DNA of 64,000 nucleotides from NCBI RefSeq assembly GCF_001636405.1, contig NZ_KV440950.1, forward strand, positions 3,016,768 to 3,080,767, written 5' to 3'. Below, in pieces: positions 9,206 to 19,001 of this stretch; the stretch's first letter is position 1; each line of letters begins with the position of its first letter. Both the position numbers and the translations under genes were made by a program. The notes beneath the pieces are model-generated. The model was not told where the DNA came from. It made no database searches and saw only the letters and a program-made list of their open reading frames with translations. The stretch is from Peribacillus frigoritolerans (lineage in GTDB: Bacteria; Bacillota; Bacilli; Bacillales; DSM-1321).

Positions 9206-12169
9206 TTGCCAGAGAAAGTGCATATAAAAATCAATGGTGCTGAGACCAGTCTGGAAGGTAATCAAACAATATTACAAATGCTGACGGATAGCTCCATTGA
9301 AGTCCCGAATGTTTGTTACCACCCTAGCCTAGGTCCTATCGAAACATGTGATACATGTTTAGTGAGCGTTAATGGGGAACTAGTTAGATCTTGTTCTACC
9401 AAGATCAAAGATGGGGATGTAATCGATACAGCCGGAGCAGAGGTAAAAGAAGCACAGGTCATGGCGATGGACAAGATATTATATAACCATGAGCTTTATT
9501 GTACGGTTTGCGATTATAATAATGGCACTTGTGAAATACACAATACCGTAAAGGAAATGAGGGTAAATCATCAAAGTGTTCCTTTTGATCAAAAACCCTA
9601 TGAAGTGGATCGGACGAATCCATTCTATCGATATGACCCAGATCAATGCATCCTTTGCGGCCGTTGTGTTGAAGCTTGTCAAGATGTACAGGTCACTGAA
9701 ACATTGACTATTGATTGGGGAGCAAAACGTCCGCGTGTCATTTGGGATGATAATGTTCCGATCAATGAATCTTCATGTGTGTCATGTGGGCACTGTTCCA
9801 CAGTTTGCCCGTGTAATGCAATGATGGAAAAAGGGATGGAGGGTGAAGCCGGATTTTTAACTGGCATCGCTAAACAAACTCTTCGACCTATGATAGAAAT
9901 TACGAAAAATGTTGAAACGGGTTATGGCTCGATTTTAGCGATTTCAGATATGGAATCCGCCATGAGGGATGCAAGGATCAAGAAGACAAAAACGGTTTGT
10001 ACATATTGTGGTGTAGGATGCAGCTTTGACGTTTGGACCAAAGACCGTAAAATCCTTAAGATCGAACCGCAAGTGGAGGCACCTGCAAATGGAATTTCGA
10101 CTTGCGTTAAAGGGAAATTCGGATGGGATTTCGTGAATAGTGAAGAAAGACTAACAAAACCTTTAATTAGAGAAGGGGATGCGTTCAGAGAGGGTGAATG
10201 GGAAGAAGCCCTTGAATTGATTTCCCGTAAATTCACCGACATCAAGGATTCTCACGGTCCGGATTCGATGGCTTTCATAACGTCTTCCAAATGCACCAAT
10301 GAAGAGTCCTATTTAATGCAAAAGCTGGCTAGGGGCATCATCGGCACGAATAATGTTGATAACTGTTCCCGGTATTGTCAGACACCGGCTACTTTGGGAC
10401 TATTCAGAACGGTTGGATATGGTGGAGATACAGGGGGCATAAAGGATATCGAAAATTCCGAACTTGTATTGATCATAGGCTCCAATACATCCGAATCACA
10501 TCCCGTGTTGGCTACAAGAATCAAGCGTTCCCATAAACTGGGGAAACAGAAGCTGATAGTCGCAGACATCAGAAAGCATGAAATGGCTGACCGTTCCGAC
10601 CTCTTCATCCAGCCTGCTCCAGGATCGGATATGATATGGCTATCGGCCGTCACTAAATATATCGTCGATAAAGGTTGGACAGATAAAGACTTCATTAAAA
10701 ATCGTGTAAATGGGATGGGGGAATATATCAAGACTTTAGAACCCTACACAATGGATTATGCGGAAAAAGTAACAGGCGTAGCTAAGGAAGATTTAATTAC
10801 GTTGGCAAAAGCCATTCATGAAGCGGGAAGCGTTGCAGCGCTTTGGGCAATGGGCGTTACCCAGCATGGCGGAGGAAGTGATACGAGTACTGCAATTTCC
10901 AATTTATTGCTCATAACGGGCAACTACGGTAAACCTGGAACAGGCACTTACCCTTTACGCGGACATAATAATGTACAAGGAGCCAGTGATTTTGGCAGTA
11001 TGCCGGATCGCTTGCCAGGTTATGAAAAAGTAACGGATGAAAAGGTACGCGCGAAATATGAAAACATCTGGGCTACAAAAATTCCTGAAAACCCTGGCCT
11101 TAATAATCATGAAATGGTCGAAGGGATTCATTCAGGTACCATTAAAGCCATGTACTTAAAAGGCGAAGATATGGGGCTGGTCGATTCAAATATCAATCAT
11201 GTCCATGAAGCTTTTGAAAAACTGGACTTCTTTGTGGTACAAGATATCTTCCTATCAAGAACGGCTGAATTCGCGGATGTCGTCCTTCCAGCAAGCCCAA
11301 GCTTTGAAAAAGAAGGTACCTTCACGAATACCGAACGCCGTATACAACGCCTGTATCAAGTCTTTGAACCGCTTGGCGACTCAAAGCCTGATTGGCAAAT
11401 CATTATGAATGTGGCGAATTCGTTTGGAGCGGAGTGGGATTATCGGCATCCAAGTGACATCATGGAAGAAGCAGCTAGATTATCGCCTTTATATGCTGGA
11501 GTAAGTTACGAACGATTGGAAGGTTATAAAAGTCTTCAATGGCCAGTTGCTTCAGATGGTAAAGATACTCCATTGTTATTCACGGAAGCTTTTCCGTTTC
11601 CCGATGGAAAAGCGAGGTTATTTCCAGTCGAATGGACCAAACCGATTGACTTTGGGGATGAGTTTGATATCCATGTAAATAATGGCCGCTTATTGGAACA
11701 TTTCCATGAAGGAAACATGACATATAAATCAAAAGGCATCAGTTCCAAAACGCCAAAAGTCTTCCTTGAGGTATCCCGGGAATTGGCAAAAGATAGAGGG
11801 CTTGAGGATGGCAGCCTTGTTCGGCTCACTTCACCGTATGGACATGCAAAAGTGGAATGTGTGATTACGGATCGTGTAAAAGGTAAAGAAGTTTATCTAC
11901 CGATGAACGATTCAGGTGACGGGGCCATCAACCAATTGACAAGCAGCCATTCTGATAAAGATACTGATACTCCCGCCTATAAGGAAGTTCAAGCAAAAAT
12001 GGAAGTTCTTAGGGTCAAAGGAGACAATCCATTGCCTAGCATCAACCATCGTCATGGGAATCCGCAACCGCAAAAGGGTGTACAAGTACAAAAAAAATGG
12101 GCCCGCGAAGATTATATATTCCCTGGTGACCTCTTGAAGATCAAAAAGGAGGAGAGGAACCGTGGCTAA
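9206..12169 (+). CDS. fdhF: Formate dehydrogenase catalytic (alpha) subunit, molybdopterin type
   Basis: The 987-residue product oxidises formate to CO2. An N-terminal [2Fe-2S] domain (Cys near residues 38, 49, 52, 66) leads a NuoG-like His/Cys segment and two [4Fe-4S] ferredoxin motifs (CILCGRCVEAC and CVSCGHCSTVC). The molybdopterin oxidoreductase domain starts at CTYCGVGC (about residue 265). The active-site residue is Cys rather than selenocysteine (CQTPA, about residue 391). The C-terminus is a molydop-binding domain. Start TTG 9206 follows AGAGGGGAGCG. The layout and length match Bacillus YrhE-type soluble NAD-linked FDH alpha subunits. The next gene overlaps by 8 bp and encodes the usual DUF1641 partner. 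The electron acceptor subunit is not encoded nearby. fdhD and Mo-cofactor genes must lie elsewhere. Confidence 0.93.
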   Translation: MPEKVHIKINGAETSLEGNQTILQMLTDSSIEVPNVCYHPSLGPIETCDTCLVSVNGELVRSCSTKIKDGDVIDTAGAEVKEAQVMAMDKILYNHELYCTVCDYNNGTCEIHNTVKEMRVNHQSVPFDQKPYEVDRTNPFYRYDPDQCILCGRCVEACQDVQVTETLTIDWGAKRPRVIWDDNVPINESSCVSCGHCSTVCPCNAMMEKGMEGEAGFLTGIAKQTLRPMIEITKNVETGYGSILAISDMESAMRDARIKKTKTVCTYCGVGCSFDVWTKDRKILKIEPQVEAPANGISTCVKGKFGWDFVNSEERLTKPLIREGDAFREGEWEEALELISRKFTDIKDSHGPDSMAFITSSKCTNEESYLMQKLARGIIGTNNVDNCSRYCQTPATLGLFRTVGYGGDTGGIKDIENSELVLIIGSNTSESHPVLATRIKRSHKLGKQKLIVADIRKHEMADRSDLFIQPAPGSDMIWLSAVTKYIVDKGWTDKDFIKNRVNGMGEYIKTLEPYTMDYAEKVTGVAKEDLITLAKAIHEAGSVAALWAMGVTQHGGGSDTSTAISNLLLITGNYGKPGTGTYPLRGHNNVQGASDFGSMPDRLPGYEKVTDEKVRAKYENIWATKIPENPGLNNHEMVEGIHSGTIKAMYLKGEDMGLVDSNINHVHEAFEKLDFFVVQDIFLSRTAEFADVVLPASPSFEKEGTFTNTERRIQRLYQVFEPLGDSKPDWQIIMNVANSFGAEWDYRHPSDIMEEAARLSPLYAGVSYERLEGYKSLQWPVASDGKDTPLLFTEAFPFPDGKARLFPVEWTKPIDFGDEFDIHVNNGRLLEHFHEGNMTYKSKGISSKTPKVFLEVSRELAKDRGLEDGSLVRLTSPYGHAKVECVITDRVKGKEVYLPMNDSGDGAINQLTSSHSDKDTDTPAYKEVQAKMEVLRVKGDNPLPSINHRHGNPQPQKGVQVQKKWAREDYIFPGDLLKIKKEERNRG

Positions 12170-12851
12170 AGCGACAAAAGTGATCAATCGAATCAGCATT
12201 AGTGATGAAGAAAGAAGAAGGATTGAACTCGAGGATATCGAGCGAACCCTATTGGCAAATAAAGAAGTGATTAAAGAAACGTTTGAAGTCATGAAGGGCA
12301 TGCAGGATCGTGGGATATTATCGATGGTTAACAGCTTGTTGAAGGAAGGGGATAAAGTGCTGAACATTCTTGTCAAGACAGCGGACACCCCAGAAACGGC
12401 AAATACGCTGAAAAATCTGCTTCTCATACTTGGCACATTAGGGACACTTAATGTTCAGCAGCTTGAACCGCTAATCCTCAAAGTCAACTCAGGGATTGCC
12501 CGTGTGGCCGAAGCTGATAAAACGCCAGAAAAGCCAAGTTATTTAGCGTTACTGCGTTCCTTGAATGACCAAGAAGTCAAACAAGCCATGACCTTCCTTA
12601 TGACTTTTATTAAAGGAATGGGAGAAGATACAAGCGATTTGGAAAGAACCACCCAATTACCGGAGAATCAGCATTTGCATAAAACGAATGATACAGCGGA
12701 AATAAAACGGCCCGCCTCAAGAAAATCATACGGATCAAGTATTCCCAGTAAAAGCGGAAGCGATAAAAAACGAAACACCGGTTGGTTTTGGATTGCAGCT
12801 GGAGTTTCACTCGTAACGATTCCACTAACCTTGGCTAAAAGTAAGAAATAA
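12162..12851 (+). CDS. DUF1641 protein, formate dehydrogenase partner (YrhD-like)
   Basis: The 229-residue product starts at GTG inside the end of the fdhF gene, with AGGAGAGG as ribosome site, so the two are translationally coupled. The central part (about residues 60-150) is the DUF1641 helical region (LGTLGTLNVQQLEPLI). The C-terminus has a polar linker followed by one hydrophobic stretch (TGWFWIAAGVSLVTIPLTLA), a likely membrane anchor. DUF1641 proteins accompany this type of formate dehydrogenase in Bacillus, where YrhD precedes or follows YrhE. Their biochemical role is not established; membrane tethering or assembly is an inference from the tail helix. The B. subtilis homologue is shorter, so the anchored tail is noteworthy. 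A terminator follows about 100 bp downstream. Confidence 0.82.
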   Translation: MAKATKVINRISISDEERRRIELEDIERTLLANKEVIKETFEVMKGMQDRGILSMVNSLLKEGDKVLNILVKTADTPETANTLKNLLLILGTLGTLNVQQLEPLILKVNSGIARVAEADKTPEKPSYLALLRSLNDQEVKQAMTFLMTFIKGMGEDTSDLERTTQLPENQHLHKTNDTAEIKRPASRKSYGSSIPSKSGSDKKRNTGWFWIAAGVSLVTIPLTLAKSKK

Positions 12852-12948
12852 AGTGCATTGCTCGTTTATCCTATTGAAACGGATGTAGAATCGTCTGCGA
12901 AATTGATTTTGTTGTGAGTAATGGTGAATAATCCCCAGTTAAATATTT

Positions 12949-12983
12949 AAGCCGATGATCCCCATAAGGGCATCGGCTTTTTT
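12949..12983 (+). terminator. Terminator of the fdh operon
   Basis: AAGCCGATG pairs with CATCGGCTT and runs into a T tract. Confidence 0.88.
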
Positions 12984-13106
12984 CATTGAACGTGCTATCA
13001 AAATTTTTCTCGACATCCTTTTATTACATATATTTATCTTAGATACAAATAATAAAAGCAATCATTAGTGAAACGAATACACACTTAATTAGTAAGGGGC
13101 GGAAAA

Positions 13107-14594
13107 GTGAGAATAGGACGTTCTCTAAAAAGAGCTAAAGAAAAACCTACAACCGATGGCACCTTATTATGTGAGGTGAGTGAAAATGTAAAGAGATTGA
13201 TGAAAGAGCTCGGGCATAGTTCAGATTTGTCCGTTCGAATGATTGAATCTCCACACCAAAAATCGGTAAAGGCAGCTGTAATCCACCTTGACGGATTGGC
13301 TGATGGTAACATTATAAACGAAAACATCGTGAATCCATTAATACAATGGTTTAAAGAAAATAATCAAACATTGACAGAGATGGAGGAACGGGCAAGCCAT
13401 ATTTTAACGGTATCTCAAGTAACCGTTAAAGAAAGTTGGCAGGAATTTCTATCAGCGGTTTTGACAGGAGATACGGTTGTATTATTGAATGGCAGTACAA
13501 AAGCATTCATCGCCAGTACGAAAAGTCAGCCATCCCGTGCCATAACCGAGCCGACAAGTCAAACGGTCATTAGAGGACCAAAAGATAGTTTTACTGAAAA
13601 TTTAAGAACCAATACGTCTTTAATTCGTGCTAGAATTCAAAATCCTGATGTACGCTTAGAAAGCTTGAAAGTCGGAAGTGTCACACAAACGGATATTGGA
13701 ATCATGTACATTCAGGGGATTGCGGATGAGAGTATTGTGGAGGAAGTCAAAGAACGAGTAAAGGGCATTGATATTGATGGAGTTCTTGAATCGAATTACA
13801 TTGAGGAATTGATCCGGGATGATTCAGCGACGATTTTCCCCCTTCTTTTGAATACGGAACGTCCTGATGCGGTAGTTGGGAATTTGTTGGAAGGCCGAGT
13901 CGCCATCATTATCCAAGGAACTCCATTTGTTTTAATCGTCCCGGCTATTTTTTCACAATTTTTTCAATCTCCGGAGGACTATTATCAAAATCAATATATC
14001 AGTTCTTTTTTAAGGATGTTAAGATTCGGGGCCTTTTTTCTTTCGATGTATGCATCCGCTGTCTATTTGGCACTGGTTACTCATCACCAAGGGCTTATCC
14101 CAACAACTTTACTCGTCAGTCTAATGGGCCAAAGGGAAAATGTCCCTTTTCCAGCGGTTGTCGAAATACTGGTAATGGAAATGGCCTTTGAGATTTTGCG
14201 TGAGGCAGGAATTCGGATGCCAAGAGCGATCGGGCCGGCTGTATCCATAGTAGGAGCACTCATTTTAGGTCAGGCAGCTGTTGAAGCGGGATTTGTGGGA
14301 GCCGCAGTGGTCATCATTGTAGCCATATCTGCAATCAGCAGTTTTACACTGCCAAATACCAGTCTAGTCAATGTGACTCGCGGAATTCGATTTATGTTGA
14401 TTTTTATTTCAGCATTCATTGGCTTATATGGCATATTGCTTTTCACTCTATGTATCTGGCTTCATATGAGCAGCCTGAGGTCTATTGGTGTACCCTATTT
14501 TACCCCATTTGCCCCATTTCGTTTAAAGGAGCAAAGAGGTGTTTTTTTTCGTTTCCCGCTACCATCACTATTGAAAAAATCATCAAGAAAATAA
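13107..14594 (+). CDS. Spore germinant receptor A subunit (GerA family)
   Basis: The 495-residue product starts at GTG after AAGGGGCGGAA. The N-terminal half is the soluble GerA domain (about residues 40-290, with SLIRARIQNPDVRLESLKVG and the typical LLNTERPDAVVGNLLEGRVAI end). The C-terminal half has about five membrane segments (FLSMYASAVYLALVTHH, IVGALILGQAAVEAGFVGAA, FMLIFISAFIGLYGILLF). The protein sits in the spore inner membrane and, with B and C subunits, senses nutrients and triggers germination. It is the first gene of an A-C-B operon. Expression is expected in the forespore under sigma-G, but I could not assign a sigma-G promoter confidently. Which germinant it responds to cannot be deduced. 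Confidence 0.92.
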   Translation: MRIGRSLKRAKEKPTTDGTLLCEVSENVKRLMKELGHSSDLSVRMIESPHQKSVKAAVIHLDGLADGNIINENIVNPLIQWFKENNQTLTEMEERASHILTVSQVTVKESWQEFLSAVLTGDTVVLLNGSTKAFIASTKSQPSRAITEPTSQTVIRGPKDSFTENLRTNTSLIRARIQNPDVRLESLKVGSVTQTDIGIMYIQGIADESIVEEVKERVKGIDIDGVLESNYIEELIRDDSATIFPLLLNTERPDAVVGNLLEGRVAIIIQGTPFVLIVPAIFSQFFQSPEDYYQNQYISSFLRMLRFGAFFLSMYASAVYLALVTHHQGLIPTTLLVSLMGQRENVPFPAVVEILVMEMAFEILREAGIRMPRAIGPAVSIVGALILGQAAVEAGFVGAAVVIIVAISAISSFTLPNTSLVNVTRGIRFMLIFISAFIGLYGILLFTLCIWLHMSSLRSIGVPYFTPFAPFRLKEQRGVFFRFPLPSLLKKSSRK

Positions 14595-14620
14595 AAATGG
14601 CTAATTACGGGGGACGAAAA

Positions 14621-15811
14621 ATGAAAATGAATATTTCACTAGTATGGATGGCAGCCATTTGCTTACTGATTTCAGGTTGTTCTAATTACAGGGAATTAAA
14701 CGAGCTAGGTGTCATAATAGCGATGGGAGTTGACCAAAATGACGATCCAAAACAACCTTACCAAGTAACATACCAAGTCATAAATCCTAGCGGCCTATCC
14801 CAAACCAGCACATCAGGAGGCCAAAGCCTCGCTGTCATCAACTATACGATAACAGGAAAAACAATTTTGGAAACTCTTGGAAAATCAGCTTCGGTTATTC
14901 CGAGGGAAAATAACACAACACATCTCTCGCTCATTATTATTGGTGAGAAGTTAGCTCGAAATAATCTTGATTTAGTCTTTGATGGTCTCGATAGAGGTAA
15001 ATATTCACGAGGAAGTATCCCGATCTTTATTGCGCGAGGGAAGACTGCTAAGGATGTACTTGGGGTAATTGAACCACTTGAGACTACTCTAGGTAAAAAT
15101 ATTATCAGTACAACACAAAATAATCAAAAGTTGTATGGATCATCTAGTGAGGTGTTAGCTTATGAAATCATTTCTTCACTTTTGAGTGAAGGTAAAGAGG
15201 CATCACTTCCGGGAATCAGTATAAGCAATGATTCCCAGAAGGGGAAGCAAACAGAAAATTTAGAGACGACGAACCCGACTACTATTAAGGTTAAGGGATT
15301 AGCCATTTTCAGAAAAGGAAAATTGGTGAGATGGTTGGATGGAGAAACGGCCCGAGCCGCTCAATTCGTTACTTCGAAAGTGAAAAATACCCCCGTTGTG
15401 TTACCTTGTGAAAGGGGCAATGTGACAATCAACACAATCGGTGTAAAAAGTAAAATGTTAACCGCAATCCATCATGAAGAACCTGTCATACATACTGATA
15501 TCAACGTGATGGGAGAACTGTTGGAAACATCATGTGAGATTAATTTAAGCGATCCCAGAGTGTTGAAAAAATTCGAAAAAAAAATGGAAAATGTATTAAA
15601 AAAGCAAATTAAAAGGACGATTAGCATCACTCAAAAAGAAAAGTCAGATATTTTTGGTTTTGGTGATGCCCTGTCTCGAACAAATCCCGTTTATTGGCGC
15701 CAAAACAAAAAAAATTGGGATAACCTATATTCAGATGCGCAGGTATCATTGAAAGTTCATGTAGACATTATCAATTCCGGATTGCGAATGGAACCTTATG
15801 AGTCGAAATAA
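14621..15811 (+). CDS. Spore germination lipoprotein, Ger(x)C family
   Basis: The 396-residue product carries a lipoprotein signal peptide with lipobox LISGC (Cys about residue 20) and the family opening CSNYRELNELGVIIAMGVD. Three alpha/beta domains typical of GerC follow, ending with the conserved stretch NPVYWRQNKKNWDNLYSD. It is anchored to the outer face of the spore inner membrane and is required for receptor function. Start ATG 14621 follows GGGGGAC at 8 bp. An open frame extends upstream into the A-subunit gene but has no ribosome site, so a longer protein is rejected. It is the second gene of the A-C-B operon, 26 bp after the A subunit. Confidence 0.92.
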   Translation: MKMNISLVWMAAICLLISGCSNYRELNELGVIIAMGVDQNDDPKQPYQVTYQVINPSGLSQTSTSGGQSLAVINYTITGKTILETLGKSASVIPRENNTTHLSLIIIGEKLARNNLDLVFDGLDRGKYSRGSIPIFIARGKTAKDVLGVIEPLETTLGKNIISTTQNNQKLYGSSSEVLAYEIISSLLSEGKEASLPGISISNDSQKGKQTENLETTNPTTIKVKGLAIFRKGKLVRWLDGETARAAQFVTSKVKNTPVVLPCERGNVTINTIGVKSKMLTAIHHEEPVIHTDINVMGELLETSCEINLSDPRVLKKFEKKMENVLKKQIKRTISITQKEKSDIFGFGDALSRTNPVYWRQNKKNWDNLYSDAQVSLKVHVDIINSGLRMEPYESK

Positions 15812-15823
15812 AAGAATGAGGAG

Positions 15824-16942
15824 ATGAAGGAGGCATTGCCTAAAATAAAAATTGATGGATTTCAGTTATTTTGCATGATGGTCATTTTTATGTTTGGTAG
15901 TAATTTACTGCTTGATATAGGAAAAAGCGCCAAGCAGGACGTCTGGATTGTGAATCTCTTATCAACCCTTATTGGGTGTTTACTGTATTTCATGTATACT
16001 TCATTATTTAAAAAATACCCTGACTTACCGATGACCGGCTATCTCCGAAAAATTTGGGGTAAATATATCGGTGGTGCATTCAGTTTTTGTTATATCATCT
16101 ATTTTATTTATCTGGCTTCAAGAGTGTTACGAGATTTTGAAGAATTATTAATTAGCTCTACTTATAGGCGTACTTCCTTAATAACGCTGGGGATATGCAT
16201 GATACTTGTTTTAATATATGGAGTTCACCTAGGGGTGGAAGCATTTGCACGTGTTGCATGCTTATGCTTTGCCATTATTATCATAAGCCTTTTGATTTTG
16301 AACATTATGTTTGTATTGGGAGGATATACAAGATTGGAGAATCTTCAGCCTGTATTAGGCAACGGATGGGGATTGGTATGGAAAGAGTTGATTCCTACAG
16401 GTATCACTGTACCTTTCGGAGAATTGATTACGTTTACGATGATCCTTCCGTATTTGAATAAAAAGAGTTCTGCTGTTAAAGTGGGCCTTTTTGCGATAAT
16501 TATAGGTGGGGTTTCATTAACTCTTAATTCGATCCTTCTCTTGTCTGTATTAGGTCCCGAGGCGGTATTAAGGTCTAATTTCCCAGCTCTTACAGCCGTG
16601 AGTTATATTAATATCGCTGATTTTTTTGAAAGACTGGATACCTTTATTCTTGTTTTAATGATCATTTTAGGCTTCATTAAAATTTCGATTTTCTTCTTTT
16701 GTGCCATTATTGGCGCAGCAGACTTATTTCAAATGAAACCTTCTCCTATGTTCATTTATCTTGTTGGCGGTGTTATTTTCATATCTTCGATTATGATTGC
16801 CCCTAGTTATCAGGCACATATAAATGAAGGGTTAAAAGTCGTCCCTTACCTTTTGCATCTACCTTTCCTCATAGGAATCCCCATTCTTTTATTGCTTACC
16901 GTATATATAAAACAAAAATTAAAACCGGCGGCAGTATCATGA
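15824..16942 (+). CDS. Spore germination permease, GerB family
   Basis: The 372-residue product is an integral membrane protein with about ten hydrophobic helices, of the amino-acid/polyamine permease-like GerB family (LFCMMVIFMFGSNLL, WKELIPTGITVPFGE, FSFCYIIYFIYLASRVLRDF). GerB is thought to form the germinant-binding membrane component. The start is unclear. ATG 15824 sits right against GAGGAG with almost no spacing, while an in-frame TTG at 15836 lies too close to a second AAGGAGG. I keep the ATG. The last codons overlap the 5' arm of the operon terminator, and the last six bases overlap the convergent small membrane-protein gene. It is the third gene of the ger operon. Confidence 0.9.
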   Translation: MKEALPKIKIDGFQLFCMMVIFMFGSNLLLDIGKSAKQDVWIVNLLSTLIGCLLYFMYTSLFKKYPDLPMTGYLRKIWGKYIGGAFSFCYIIYFIYLASRVLRDFEELLISSTYRRTSLITLGICMILVLIYGVHLGVEAFARVACLCFAIIIISLLILNIMFVLGGYTRLENLQPVLGNGWGLVWKELIPTGITVPFGELITFTMILPYLNKKSSAVKVGLFAIIIGGVSLTLNSILLLSVLGPEAVLRSNFPALTAVSYINIADFFERLDTFILVLMIILGFIKISIFFFCAIIGAADLFQMKPSPMFIYLVGGVIFISSIMIAPSYQAHINEGLKVVPYLLHLPFLIGIPILLLLTVYIKQKLKPAAVS

Positions 16943-16968
16943 AGATGGAGGCTGCCGGTTTTTTTTTA
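16921..16968 (+). terminator. ger operon terminator overlapping the GerB stop
   Basis: AAAACCGGCGGCAG pairs with CTGCCGGTTTT and continues into nine T. The 5' arm encodes the last GerB residues. Confidence 0.9.
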
Positions 16969-17161
16969 CTGAGAATACGTTCAAAATAAGAAAGATTATA
17001 GTGAATGTAATGAGTAGAAAGTAATCTTCTCCACGAGCTACTATCAAATATTGTTTGATACTATAGAAAGAGTGGAATATACTCAAGCCCTGTAATTTAT
17101 CAAGGAGTATAATAAGTAAATATGTGCCTAACAAAATTAAGAATGATGGCAGCATTCTCAC
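16937..17161 (-). CDS. Small two-helix membrane protein, unknown
   Basis: The 74-residue product has two strong hydrophobic segments (SFLILLGTYLLIILLD and YFLLITFTIIFLILNVF) separated by a short polar stretch, and a basic tail. It starts at GTG with GAGGTGA placed 7 bp upstream, which is a very good ribosome site and the main reason to call it. The 3' end runs into the ger terminator hairpin, so the last residues (RQPPSS) are encoded by the terminator arm. I do not recognise the family. It is convergent with the ger operon and divergent from the PCYCGC lipoprotein gene. Confidence 0.6.
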   Translation of the reverse strand: MRMLPSFLILLGTYLLIILLDKLQGLSIFHSFYSIKQYLIVARGEDYFLLITFTIIFLILNVFSVKKNRQPPSS

Positions 17162-17348
17162 GACAAGATCACCTCGCTCTTTCTTCTTAAAGTGTGGTTT
17201 ATACTCTATAAATATGCATTAAGTCGTACCGGAAAGCCATTATAGTATGCTTGACATTATAAATCCTAATAATTAAGGAAACTTATGCTTGTAGAAACAG
17301 CTTACGTGCCATAAAATGGGAGTATTAAAAGGAGCAAGGAGTGTAAAA

Positions 17349-17852
17349 ATGAATCTGAAATTAATGACGGTCACTATGGGAATCTGTTTTTCGATAATAC
17401 TTTCAGGTTGTTCAAGTGAAGAGGAAAGTGTTGTACAAAAAGAAAGCGGCCATGAAGGACATTCAGAGCATACGGTATCCGGAGATCTTCAGGAGGAGAC
17501 CAGCAGTAAGGAAATAGCACCGGATTTCTTAGCTGAAAAACCGGAGGATATGAAGACAATCTATTTAGCTGTTGCACAAAATAAAGATCTACTAGAAAAA
17601 ATACCTTGTTATTGCGGTTGCGGAGAGTCAGCTAACCATAAAAATAATTATGATTGCTTTATCCATGAGAATAAAAAAAATGGGGAAGTGGTTTGGGATG
17701 ACCACGGGACAAGATGCGGAGTTTGCTTGGAAATTGCTGCGCAATCCATATTGGACTTGAATGATGGCATGAGCGTCAAAGAAATCCGGAATAAAGTCGA
17801 TGAAAAATATAAAAGTGGGTATGCCAAACCAACTCCTACCCCTGAAGTGTAA
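17349..17852 (+). CDS. Lipoprotein with PCYCGC domain
   Basis: The 167-residue product has a lipobox (ILSGC, Cys about residue 21) followed by a Glu/His-rich linker (GHEGHSEH). The domain contains the hallmark CYCGCG motif (IPCYCGCGESANHKN), two more Cys in DCFIHE and GVCLE, and a C-terminal SVKEIRNKVDEKY. This Cys/His-rich family is exported and probably binds a metal, but the role is not established. Start ATG 17349 has GGAG at 7 bp. An upstream in-frame ATG at 17316 is less likely because the signal peptide would then start with an unneeded extension. A terminator follows, so it is likely a single-gene unit. Confidence 0.85.
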   Translation: MNLKLMTVTMGICFSIILSGCSSEEESVVQKESGHEGHSEHTVSGDLQEETSSKEIAPDFLAEKPEDMKTIYLAVAQNKDLLEKIPCYCGCGESANHKNNYDCFIHENKKNGEVVWDDHGTRCGVCLEIAAQSILDLNDGMSVKEIRNKVDEKYKSGYAKPTPTPEV

Positions 17853-17889
17853 GTGAAGTATGAAATTCTAGACTGAAATGATAACTTGG

Positions 17890-17937
17890 AAAAATGGCTT
17901 TGGCCCGATATTCTTTCGGAAAAAGGCCATTTTTTTA
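17890..17937 (+). terminator. Terminator of the PCYCGC gene
   Basis: AAAATGGCTTT pairs imperfectly with AAAGGCCATTT and runs into seven T. Confidence 0.75.
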
Positions 17938-18029
17938 ATTTCTTGGAGCGGTGGATTTTTCACAAATATATTATTTGTCAAAAAGGGGAATACTTCCATT
18001 AAACATTCAACCGTAAAGGAGCCATCACC

Positions 18030-19001
18030 TTGACATTAATTCGCCTTGGTTATGTAGCCATGAGTAATCATGTGCCAAACTGTTCGCCATCCCAAACAAT
18101 GACTTATACTCAGTTTTCGAAGATTAAGGACAGAGACGCAGCAATAAGGAAGCTCGAACGCCTTTCAATATCCAATCTTCATAATTGCTGGCGTTTACTG
18201 ATTCATAACGAAGCCAATAATATTCAGTTCTTTAGGCTTTCTTCAAAACTTATCCCTTTAGCCAATCATCCGGAAATTCCAGAATGGGATTACATAGAAG
18301 CTATTTCAGAAGAACTGGCTAAATTAAAAACATTCATAAAGAATCACCCCAAAATAAGGGTAGATTTTCATCCAGATCATTTTGTCATCTTGAATAGTTC
18401 AAATATCGATATTCTGAAGACATCCTTAAAAACATTAAGGATGCATTATACATTATTAAAAAAAATGGGAATGGATCCCGAACATCGCTGTGTTTTACAT
18501 GTTGGCGGGGGGTACGGTGAGCATGTACAGGCATTAGAGCAGTTTATCCATAATTGGGGTTTAATTCCGGAATCGATTCAAAGAATGGTCATTCTTGAGA
18601 ATGATGATACTACCTTTACTTTGTCGGAAACCCTTTATTTATGTGAAAAATTGGGAATACCAATGGTTTTTGATTATCACCATCACCTCGCACATCATTT
18701 ACCAAATGAAGATTGGAAAGATCATTGGGACCGAATATTGACTACCTGGAGTAATTCCAAACTACACCCTAAAATGCATATTTCAAGTCCAAGGTCCGAT
18801 AAAGAATTTCGAGCACATGCTGACTTTGTGGATACTGGGATGTTCATGGAATTTTTGCAACAAATAAAGGGAAGCTTACCACATCTCGATTGCATGATTG
18901 AAGCAAAACAAAAGGATGGAGCGCTTTTCCAGTTGATGGAGGAGCTGAAAAGTCACAAAGACATAGAAATCATTGATGATGCCAGTTTTTATATTCATTA
19001 A
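18030..19001 (+). CDS. uvsE: UV-damage endonuclease UvsE
   Basis: The 323-residue product has the UvsE TIM-barrel signature: an N-terminal IRLGYVAMSNHV, a CWRLLIHNEANNIQFFRLSS segment, metal ligands in VDFHPDHFVILNSS and LHVGGGYG, ENDD, FDYHHH and MHISSPR. It nicks DNA 5' of cyclobutane dimers and 6-4 photoproducts, using divalent metal, as an alternative to nucleotide excision repair. In Bacillus it supports spore UV resistance. Start TTG 18030 follows AAAGGAG. The gene is monocistronic, with a hairpin about 180 bp downstream. Confidence 0.95.
   Translation: MTLIRLGYVAMSNHVPNCSPSQTMTYTQFSKIKDRDAAIRKLERLSISNLHNCWRLLIHNEANNIQFFRLSSKLIPLANHPEIPEWDYIEAISEELAKLKTFIKNHPKIRVDFHPDHFVILNSSNIDILKTSLKTLRMHYTLLKKMGMDPEHRCVLHVGGGYGEHVQALEQFIHNWGLIPESIQRMVILENDDTTFTLSETLYLCEKLGIPMVFDYHHHLAHHLPNEDWKDHWDRILTTWSNSKLHPKMHISSPRSDKEFRAHADFVDTGMFMEFLQQIKGSLPHLDCMIEAKQKDGALFQLMEELKSHKDIEIIDDASFYIH

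Noticed and set aside
14450..14620. Longer start for the GerC lipoprotein inside the GerA gene
   Set aside because: The extension has no ribosome site and would bury the lipoprotein signal peptide; 14621 has GGGG at good spacing.
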